Shown here: in pieces, positions 1 to 5,132 of the stretch
How positions within the stretch are numbered: the stretch's first letter is position 1
Layout of the letters: each line of letters starts with the position of its first letter
Assembly (NCBI GenBank): GCA_030036975.1
Contig: JASHSE010000342.1
Coordinates: 1-5,132 of the forward strand
Source: Xanthobacteraceae bacterium
GTDB taxonomy: Bacteria; Pseudomonadota; Alphaproteobacteria; Rhizobiales; Xanthobacteraceae
Length of the DNA: 5,132 bases
Direction: 5' to 3'
The notes under the pieces: model-generated
What the model saw: the letters and a program-made list of their open reading frames with translations, nothing else
Database searches by the model: none
Told to the model about the DNA's origin: nothing
Made by a program: the position numbers and the translations under genes

Positions 1-756
1 ATCGGCAAGGCGAACGTGCTCGACAAGATCGAGTGGCAAAATCCGATTCTGTTCGGCGCTGCGGTGTTCTCGCATCCGAGCGACGATCCGCACCTGTTCG
101 AGCGGCGGCCGGTCAAGCGCGTATTGCTGCCGGGTCCTTGGATGAAGGACATGTGGAAACCGCATTGGGATGCCGCCGTCGCCGTGTGGCCGGTCGGTAT
201 CGACACCGCGGGCTGGCGCCCTGCGGACAAGGCGCGCAAACGCTTCGACGTTCTGCTGTACGACAAGGTGCGGTGGGACCGTGCGCACTATGACGTTCAC
301 CTGATCGAGCCCATTTGCCGCAAGCTGCGCAACGCTGGCTGCAGCTTTCGCCGGATTCGCTACGGCTTTTACGCCGAGCAGGAGTTTCGATCGGCACTCG
401 CCGAGTGCCGCACCATGATCTTTCTCTGCGAGCACGAGACACAAGGCATCGCCTATCAGCAGGCGCTGGCGAGCGACGTGCCGATCCTGGCCTGGGACCG
501 CGGCGGCTACTGCCGCGATCCATCTTTGTACCCGCACCGTGTCAAGTTCGCGCCGGTGACGTCGGTGCCGTATTGGGACGAGCGCTGCGGCCGGACGTTT
601 GCGTCGATCGCGGAGTTCGACGGTGCCTGGGCGCAATTTTGGGCCGAGTGCCGGTCGGAGCGTTTCAGCCCGCGAGCCTACATCCTGGATAATCTGACGC
701 TGGAAAAATGCGCGCAGCATTACGTTCAGCACGCGCGCGAGCTCGCCGACGCGTGA
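1..756 (+). CDS. GT-B type glycosyltransferase, C-terminal part (5' end outside window)
   Basis: The frame is open from base 1 to the TGA at 754-756, giving 251 visible residues. A GTG at 16 with AAGG at 7-10 could pass for a start. However, the reading frame continues to the edge, and the visible part begins inside what looks like an N-terminal Rossmann domain (NPILFGAAVFSHP, residues 14-26), so the gene probably starts further left. The segment VWPVGIDTAGWRP (about 58-70) resembles the inter-domain linker of GT4/GT1-like enzymes (family knowledge). The later CEHETQGIAYQQALASDVP (143-161) matches the nucleotide-sugar-binding loop, where GT4 enzymes carry E-x7-E. Here the spacing gives E146-x7-Q154, so the second acidic residue appears replaced. 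No signal peptide or membrane segment is visible in this part, so it is probably cytosolic or peripheral at the inner membrane. The donor and acceptor cannot be told. It is followed after 47 bases by an FkbM methyltransferase. Confidence is good for a glycosyltransferase and low for any finer family. Confidence 0.78.
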   Translation: MGKANVLDKIEWQNPILFGAAVFSHPSDDPHLFERRPVKRVLLPGPWMKDMWKPHWDAAVAVWPVGIDTAGWRPADKARKRFDVLLYDKVRWDRAHYDVHLIEPICRKLRNAGCSFRRIRYGFYAEQEFRSALAECRTMIFLCEHETQGIAYQQALASDVPILAWDRGGYCRDPSLYPHRVKFAPVTSVPYWDERCGRTFASIAEFDGAWAQFWAECRSERFSPRAYILDNLTLEKCAQHYVQHARELADA

Positions 757-794
757 GGCAAGAACGGCGTCGCGACAGCCAAACCCTTTGCAGC

Positions 795-798
795 AAGG
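795..798 (+). promoter_or_regulatory. Ribosome binding site deciding the start of the first FkbM gene
   Basis: AAGG lies five bases before GTG 804 and eight before TTG 807. It supports one of these starts over the upstream ATG at 708, which lies within the preceding gene. It is a short, partial match to the Shine-Dalgarno consensus. Confidence 0.45.
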
Positions 799-803
799 CT
801 ACC

Positions 804-1607
804 GTGTTGAACAGCGTCCATGACTTCGTGCTGCGGCTGCCGTCGTTCAAAGGCAAGGCCCGGATCGAAGCGCTGCTGCGCGGCACGCTGCCGCATATCT
901 GCGAGACTCGTTATGGCTTTCGCATGGAGCTCGATGCCGAGGAATGGCCGCAGATCGAGCTGCGCGCGGCGCGCTGCCTCGAGCCGCGAACCAGCGCGTT
1001 GTTCGAGCGGCTGCTGCGGCCCGGCGGCGTCTGCGTCGATGTCGGGGCCCATGTCGGCTATCATTCGCTGCTGGCGCGCCACTTGGTCGGCGACAGCGGT
1101 CGTATCTATGCCATCGAGCCGCAGCCGCACAACTGCGCCATGCTGTTGCGCAACGCCGAGCTCAACGGCTTCGACAATATCGTGGTCGTTGCCGCCGCAG
1201 CCGGCGCGAGCGACGGCTGGATTGCGGCGAAGACGCAATCGCCTCGCGATCGATCGCGGCTCACGCTGACTGGCATCGGCGTCAACGATGGCGCGCTGGC
1301 CTTTGTTGTGCCGGTCATTACCCTCGCGTGGCTGTTCAAGACGCAAGGTATCAAGCGCACCGATGTGCTGAAGATCGACGTCGAAGGATACGAACTCGTG
1401 GCGTTGCAAGGCTTGGGTGCTTCGCTTGCCGCCGTCGAAAACCTGATTGTTGAAGTTCTTCCCGGCGCGCCGTCCGAACGCAGCCTGGCCATCGCGGACG
1501 CGCTGCGGGACGGCGGCTTTCAGCTCTTCGACGTCGAGGGCTCCACCTGGCAGGTCGGGCAAAACTGCATCGAGAACAATGTCTGGGCGCGGCGACCATC
1601 GGTGTAG
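804..1607 (+). CDS. FkbM-family SAM-dependent methyltransferase (first of three)
   Basis: This is a predicted 267-residue O-methyltransferase of the FkbM family (Methyltransf_21 type), which commonly methylates sugar hydroxyls. SAM-binding motif I is VDVGAHVGYHS (78-88). The acidic end of strand 2 is IEP (104-106), and the family-typical KIDVEGYE lies at 190-197. The C-terminus holds LFDVEGSTW and ends in NVWARRPSV. It has no signal peptide or membrane helix and should be cytosolic. The start chosen is GTG 804, with AAGG at 795-798; TTG 807 is nearly as good. The frame stays open back to an ATG at 708, but that would overlap the upstream gene by 49 bases and add an implausible arginine-rich leader (RARARRRVRQERRR), so it was not used. 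Its motif spacing and NVWAR ending match the third methyltransferase (ending at 4425), so the two are likely paralogues. The sugar and hydroxyl it acts on are unknown. Confidence 0.88.
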   Translation: MLNSVHDFVLRLPSFKGKARIEALLRGTLPHICETRYGFRMELDAEEWPQIELRAARCLEPRTSALFERLLRPGGVCVDVGAHVGYHSLLARHLVGDSGRIYAIEPQPHNCAMLLRNAELNGFDNIVVVAAAAGASDGWIAAKTQSPRDRSRLTLTGIGVNDGALAFVVPVITLAWLFKTQGIKRTDVLKIDVEGYELVALQGLGASLAAVENLIVEVLPGAPSERSLAIADALRDGGFQLFDVEGSTWQVGQNCIENNVWARRPSV

Positions 1608-1657
1608 GCCGTTCATCGGGCAGCACAGGGCCTGATTTGCGCTCAACATCTGCCGAC

Positions 1658-2482
1658 ATGAGAAGAGGCCGCGTGCTCGGCGACTTGCGCGATCGCATTC
1701 TGCGGCGGGCCGCGCACATCCTGATCAGGAGCGGGACATTCCGTCGTCACCTCGGCGCCTTCGACCGCGACTACGATCCCGATTTTCTGCGCGCCGCACG
1801 GTTCTTGCGCGGTGCGTCGGATGTCGACGCATTGTTTGTCCGCGATTTGGTAAATGGCGCGTGGCCCGCCAACGCCAATGCCGATCAACACCAGGATCTC
1901 TGGGTGGTGCACGAGACCGGGCGCAAGCGCGGCGGTTTTTTTGTCGAGTTCGGCGCCACAGACGGCGTCAGCGGCAGCAATACGCTGTTGCTGGAGCGCG
2001 CGTTCGGCTGGAGCGGCATTGTCGCCGAACCAAACCCGGTTTGGCATGCCGACCTCGCCCGCAACAGGGCGGCGCGGATCGATCATCGCTGCGTCTTCAA
2101 GCGGACCGGAGACCACGTCAGATTTGCCGCGACCAAGTTTCGCGGCCTTGCCACCATCGCGGAATTCTCCGCATCGGACGGGCACGCGAAATCGCGCATG
2201 GAGCGTGATATCTTGGAGCTCGAAACGGTGTCGTTGAACGACTTGCTTGCCGGCCACGACGCACCGCGAACGATCGATTACATTTCGATCGACACCGAGG
2301 GCTCGGAGCTTGCGATCCTTGAGGCATTCGATTTCGCCCGTTGGGACGTGCGGCTGTTCTCCATCGAGCACAATCTGACTGCGCGCGAAGACGAGATCGA
2401 CCGCGTAATGCACAGCCGCGGCTATGAAAGGCGATTCCCGGGCTACGCCCTGATCGACGCTTGGTATCGCAAAATTTGCTGA
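1658..2482 (+). CDS. FkbM-family SAM-dependent methyltransferase (second of three, divergent subtype)
   Basis: This is a predicted 274-residue methyltransferase. Motif I is the variant FVEFGATDGVSGSNT (95-109), followed by LLLERAFGWSGIVAEPNP, in which E124-P125 ends the second strand. The later signature is ISIDTEGSE (209-217), then ILEAFDF. The 'FGATDG...SNTLLLE...GW.GI..EP' pattern marks an FkbM subtype distinct from its two neighbours, which carry VDVGAH and KIDVEG. No membrane segment or signal peptide is seen. The start is uncertain. ATG 1658 has no clear Shine-Dalgarno. TTG 1637, seven codons upstream, has AGGG at 1627-1630 six bases before it. GTG 1673 has AAGAGG at 1663-1668. The stop lies three bases before the ATG of the fucosyltransferase-like gene, so the two are probably translationally coupled and may act on the same glycan. 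The substrate is not known; a sugar hydroxyl is inferred from family and context. Confidence 0.85.
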   Translation: MRRGRVLGDLRDRILRRAAHILIRSGTFRRHLGAFDRDYDPDFLRAARFLRGASDVDALFVRDLVNGAWPANANADQHQDLWVVHETGRKRGGFFVEFGATDGVSGSNTLLLERAFGWSGIVAEPNPVWHADLARNRAARIDHRCVFKRTGDHVRFAATKFRGLATIAEFSASDGHAKSRMERDILELETVSLNDLLAGHDAPRTIDYISIDTEGSELAILEAFDFARWDVRLFSIEHNLTAREDEIDRVMHSRGYERRFPGYALIDAWYRKIC

Positions 2483-2485
2483 GCG

Positions 2486-3529
2486 ATGGGTTCGGTGGAC
2501 TCCGCGTCAATTTTGCCACGCGCCGCCGCGCCGATAGGCGCCAAGACCAAAGTGCACATCGCTTTCGCCCGTTTCTGGGCCGGCGCTAGCCCGCGCGAGC
2601 TGATCGAAACCATTTTGCCCGATCTTGGGCCGTTCTTCGACTTCGAGGTATCCGACAAGCCGCAGGTCGTGCTGTACGGCCCGTATGGCGGCGCGATGCC
2701 GGCCGGCCGCTATGTCAAGGTGTTCATCGGCTGCGAGAACGTGCGCCCGATCATGAGCGAGTGTGACTACGCCTTCGGCGTGTTGCATTCGGAATGTGTG
2801 AATCATCCGCGCTACATGCGTTTCGCGCGCTGGGGAGACGATTCACAGCTCATGCACAGAGCCAAGGATTGGGGTGCGGTGCTGGGTGCCAAGACGCGCT
2901 TCTGCGCATTTCTCCACAGTCATTGCTGCTATTATCGCGAGGCGTTCTTTCGCGCCCTGTCGCGTTACAAGCGGGTCGATGCGCCAGGCCGTTCGATGAA
3001 CAACATGCCGGGCATCGACCCGGTGCCGGGACAAGACCTCTGGAAGAACAAGATTGAGTTCCTGCGCGCCTACAAATTCGTCATTGCGTTCGAGAACTCG
3101 TCGGCGCCCGGCTACAACACCGAGAAGCTCAGCCACGCCATCGAGGCCGATTGCGTGCCGATCTATTGGGGCGATCCGCAAATCGGCCGCTCCTTTAATG
3201 TCAGGCGCTTTATCAACGCGCACCAATTCGTGGCGGCGCCGCGCCGGCTTCTGCTGCGGCTGCCGTATGCACAGCATTCGCTCAGGTACGACGCGCACCT
3301 GACGCTGTTCCCGCGCATCGCCAGAAAGCTCAATGGCATGGCCGGCGAAATCGAGCAGCGGACCTGGGCTTTGGCGGGATTCGATGCCCTCGTCGAACGG
3401 GTGGCCGCGCTCGACCGCGACGATGCGCTGTACCTTGAACATTTGCGCGAGCCGTTCTTTGTCGGCGATCGGCCACCGGACCGCTCGGCATGGATCGAAC
3501 GTTGGCGCGAGATTTTTTCGATCGCTTGA
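2486..3529 (+). CDS. GT10 family alpha-1,3/4-fucosyltransferase-like glycosyltransferase
   Basis: This is a predicted 347-residue GT10 enzyme; members transfer fucose from GDP-fucose to a glycan acceptor. The donor-site signature is clear: YKFVIAFENS (196-205), GYNTEKL (209-215) and VPIYWGDP (224-231). The acceptor-side domain shows GCENVRP (82-88) and CDYAFGV (93-99), like the family's GEN...CDYALGF. Between them lie R151, spaced as in the family's S-N...R segment, and YKRVDAPG (161-168). Y210, E213 and K214 fall where the Helicobacter pylori enzyme holds residues reported to contact GDP-fucose, from memory of that structure and unaligned. The usual SN is SH here (145-146). No membrane anchor or C-terminal heptad repeats are seen, so a soluble or peripheral cytoplasmic enzyme is expected. 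ATG 2486 lies three bases after the previous stop with no Shine-Dalgarno, which suggests coupling. The donor could be another GDP-sugar; the linkage is not deducible. Confidence 0.9.
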   Translation: MGSVDSASILPRAAAPIGAKTKVHIAFARFWAGASPRELIETILPDLGPFFDFEVSDKPQVVLYGPYGGAMPAGRYVKVFIGCENVRPIMSECDYAFGVLHSECVNHPRYMRFARWGDDSQLMHRAKDWGAVLGAKTRFCAFLHSHCCYYREAFFRALSRYKRVDAPGRSMNNMPGIDPVPGQDLWKNKIEFLRAYKFVIAFENSSAPGYNTEKLSHAIEADCVPIYWGDPQIGRSFNVRRFINAHQFVAAPRRLLLRLPYAQHSLRYDAHLTLFPRIARKLNGMAGEIEQRTWALAGFDALVERVAALDRDDALYLEHLREPFFVGDRPPDRSAWIERWREIFSIA

Positions 3530-4425
3530 CGGGATTGGCTGTCGTGCAAGCCCATGCGTTGGACGCAATGGCCCCGGTCGAAGGCGTGCGTCCGATTGAT
3601 CGCGCCCTGATCGGCTATGGCCGGGCGTTTGAGCATCCATGCAAGATCCGCCTGGTGCGCTGGCTCGCGCGCCGCCTGGCAGCGGGACGGATCAAAGTGA
3701 GGTATGCTGTCGGTGCGGTCGTCGCCATTGATCCGCAGGACTACATAGGCTGGGCGATCTTCAAGACCGGCGCCTACGAGCCGCAGACGCTTGCTCTGGC
3801 GCTGCGCCTCATGGCGGCCGAACCGGGATTGTTCGTGGACGTTGGCGCCCATTTCGGCTGGTACACCTGCGCGGTGGCCTCGATCCGTGGCGCCAGGGTG
3901 CTCAGTATCGAACCGGACGCGGAGAACTGCGCGGCGCTGCGCGTCAACGTTGCGCGCAACAAATTCCAGAACGTCACAGTCTGCAATGCCGCAGTCGGTC
4001 CGGAGGCGGCCTTGCTGGCCCTGTCAAGAGGCTCCCCGGCCAATTCCGGAACGGTGGCGGTCGCCGCTCATGCGGCAGCGGCAGGTGGACAGCAATACTG
4101 GGTGGCTGCGGTCATGCTCGAAACGGCCCTCAATGAACTGGTGCGGCCCGCGGCGCGGCCGGTCGTGCTGAAAATCGACGTCGAAGGGTTTGAACCCGCA
4201 GTGCTGTCCGGGCTCGACTTCGACGGGCCGTTCCGACCGAAGCACGTATTGATCGAATGCGACGATGCGCTGTGTGCTCGATCCTGGGGTTCGCGTGAGC
4301 GCTTCGCCGCCTTTTTCACGGCGCGCGGCTACGATTTATTCGACGTGTCCGGAAAACCTTTCGCATGCGACGGCACCCTGCCGGAAGCCAACGTGTGGGC
4401 GCGAGACCGCGGCAGCACGCGTTGA
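3490..4425 (+). CDS. FkbM-family SAM-dependent methyltransferase (third of three)
   Basis: This is a predicted O-methyltransferase of up to 311 residues. Counting from ATG 3490, motif I is VDVGAHFGWYT (116-126), the strand-2 acidic motif is IEPD (140-143), and the family signature is KIDVEGFE (228-235), followed by AVLSGLDF. The C-terminus has LFDVSGKPF and EANVWARDRG. The motifs, their order and the NVWAR ending match the first methyltransferase (804-1607). Before the KIDVEG motif it carries an alanine-rich stretch (VAVAAHAAAAGG, 189-200), perhaps a loop. The start is uncertain. ATG 3490 overlaps the fucosyltransferase-like gene by 40 bases. GTG 3544, with GGGA at 3531-3534, would leave a 14-base gap and a 293-residue protein. 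ATG 3568 is also possible. Recognisable family sequence begins after about residue 36, so all three keep the full domain. It has no signal peptide and is likely cytosolic. A sugar substrate is inferred from context only. Confidence 0.87.
   Translation: MDRTLARDFFDRLTGLAVVQAHALDAMAPVEGVRPIDRALIGYGRAFEHPCKIRLVRWLARRLAAGRIKVRYAVGAVVAIDPQDYIGWAIFKTGAYEPQTLALALRLMAAEPGLFVDVGAHFGWYTCAVASIRGARVLSIEPDAENCAALRVNVARNKFQNVTVCNAAVGPEAALLALSRGSPANSGTVAVAAHAAAAGGQQYWVAAVMLETALNELVRPAARPVVLKIDVEGFEPAVLSGLDFDGPFRPKHVLIECDDALCARSWGSRERFAAFFTARGYDLFDVSGKPFACDGTLPEANVWARDRGSTR
3531..3534 (+). promoter_or_regulatory. Possible ribosome binding site for an internal GTG start of the third FkbM gene
   Basis: GGGA sits nine bases before GTG 3544, just after the TGA of the fucosyltransferase-like gene. 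If used, it gives a non-overlapping start. It is only four bases long and ATG 3490 remains a live alternative. Confidence 0.3.
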
Positions 4426-4430
4426 CCGCA

Positions 4431-5132
4431 ATGTCGCCGCTCGTCTCCATCATCATTCCATGCCGCAATGGTGCCGCGTGGCTCGGCGCGGCAATCGAAT
4501 CCTGCCTCGGCCAGAGCTGGAAACATCTGGAGATCGTCGTTGTCGACGACGGGTCAACCGACGGCAGCCGCGACGTTGCCGCGCGCTATCGGGATCGCGG
4601 CGTCGTCGCGTGCGACAGCCCGCGCCGCGGCGCGTCCGCCGCGCGCAATACCGGTTTGGCGCAGGCGCGCGGCGAATTCATCCAATTCCTCGATGCCGAC
4701 GACGTGCTCGACGCCGACAAAATCCGTATCCAGATCGAACGGCTGGCCGATGCGCCGGCTGGCGCCATGGCGTCCGGCGCGTGGGCGCGTTTTTGCGGGC
4801 AGCCGAGCGCGGCCGTGTTCTCGGCGGAGCCGGTTTGGTGCGATTTCTTGGCGCCGCAGGAGTTTCTCATCACCTCGTGGCTTGGCGGCGGCATGATGGC
4901 TCCTTTTGTCTGGCTCACGCCGCGCGCTGTGTTGGAGCGGGCCGGCCCGTGGGATGAGACCTTGAGCCTCCTCGATGACGGCGAATATTTCTGCCGGGTT
5001 CTGCTCACCGCCTCGGTCGTGGTGTTTTGCGGCAACGCGCGTGGCTTTTACCGCTCCACCACGGCGCCGCGCTTGAGCGGGCGGCGCGATCGCGAGGCGC
5101 TGGTCTCGGGCTTCACCGCGATCGAGCTGTCC
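4431..5132 (+). CDS. GT2 family (GT-A fold) glycosyltransferase, N-terminal part (3' end outside window)
   Basis: From ATG 4431 the frame is open for 234 codons to the right edge with no stop, so the gene is partial. The start MSPLVSIIIPCRNGAAWL is the classic first strand of GT2 enzymes. It is followed by IVVVDDGSTDGS (35-46), which binds the nucleotide, then RGASAARNTGL (66-76) and FLDADD (86-91), the metal-binding DxD motif. Further on, GPWDETLSLLDDGEYFCR (172-189) fits the region of the catalytic acidic residue: D182, D183 and E185 are candidates. GT2 enzymes of this kind usually invert the anomeric centre and act at the cytoplasmic face of the inner membrane (family knowledge). No membrane helix is visible so far. 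The ATG follows the previous stop by five bases without a Shine-Dalgarno, suggesting coupled translation in the same operon. Two other open frames over this stretch (4265-4957 and 4468-4896) are arginine- and serine-rich shadows. The donor sugar is unknown. Confidence 0.9.
   Translation, partial: MSPLVSIIIPCRNGAAWLGAAIESCLGQSWKHLEIVVVDDGSTDGSRDVAARYRDRGVVACDSPRRGASAARNTGLAQARGEFIQFLDADDVLDADKIRIQIERLADAPAGAMASGAWARFCGQPSAAVFSAEPVWCDFLAPQEFLITSWLGGGMMAPFVWLTPRAVLERAGPWDETLSLLDDGEYFCRVLLTASVVVFCGNARGFYRSTTAPRLSGRRDREALVSGFTAIELS

Noticed and set aside
757..803. Gap of 47 bases between the first glycosyltransferase and the first methyltransferase, examined for a promoter
   Set aside because: Only a partial ribosome binding site was found; no promoter boxes or stem-loop could be supported.
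1245..1258. Perfect 14-base palindrome CGCGATCGATCGCG
   Set aside because: It lies within the FkbM coding frame (PRDRSRL), and CGATCG-type words are common in high-GC proteobacterial genes. It has no spacing to a promoter and no second copy was noticed, so an operator role is not supported.
726..1649. Long antisense open frame (307 codons) over the first methyltransferase
   Set aside because: It mirrors a well-supported FkbM gene, shows no recognisable motif, and long antisense frames are expected in high-GC coding DNA.
1608..1657. Fifty-base gap before the second methyltransferase, examined for a terminator or promoter
   Set aside because: No stem followed by a T run and no convincing -35/-10 pair was seen; part of it may be coding if TTG 1637 is the start.
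1643..2413. Antisense open frame (256 codons) over the second methyltransferase
   Set aside because: It is a shadow of the FkbM gene on the + strand; its composition is arbitrary and no family motif is visible.
2843..3640. Antisense open frame (265 codons) across the GT10 gene and the next junction
   Set aside because: It crosses two well-supported + strand genes and has no domain signature.
4265..4957. Plus-strand open frame of 230 codons across the methyltransferase end and the GT2 start
   Set aside because: Its product is arginine-rich without motifs, while the frame from 4431 encodes a clear GT2 domain and the frame ending at 4425 a clear FkbM protein.

Overview
The window is high-GC DNA (judged by eye, not counted) with dense coding on the + strand only. 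Codon choice favours G/C in third positions, and the protein motifs are typical of proteobacterial sugar-modifying enzymes. The best guess is an alphaproteobacterium, perhaps of the Rhizobiales, but nothing here fixes the taxon. There are no RNA genes, insertion sequences, CRISPR repeats or convincing terminators. The longest gap between genes is about 50 bases.

Layout, left to right: (1) the C-terminal part of a GT-B type glycosyltransferase, cut by the left edge (1-756); (2) an FkbM-family methyltransferase (804-1607); (3) a second FkbM methyltransferase of a different subtype (about 1658-2482); (4) a GT10 fucosyltransferase-like enzyme (2486-3529); (5) a third FkbM methyltransferase, related in layout to the first (3490 or 3544 to 4425); (6) the N-terminal 234 residues of a GT2-type (GT-A fold) glycosyltransferase, cut by the right edge (4431-5132). 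All are on one strand. From gene 3 onward they are separated by only a few bases or overlap, and Shine-Dalgarno sites are mostly weak or absent, so a single operon with translational coupling is likely.

Taken together, the genes look like the interior of a cluster that builds and decorates a surface glycan (O-antigen, capsule, exopolysaccharide or protein-linked glycan). The glycosyltransferases would add sugars, probably including fucose or a similar GDP-activated sugar by the GT10 enzyme. The three FkbM proteins would O-methylate sugar hydroxyls. A fucosyltransferase flanked on both sides by FkbM methyltransferases suggests an O-methylated fucose epitope; this is inference. No nucleotide-sugar synthesis, polymerase, flippase or export genes are in view, so the type of glycan cannot be decided from this window.
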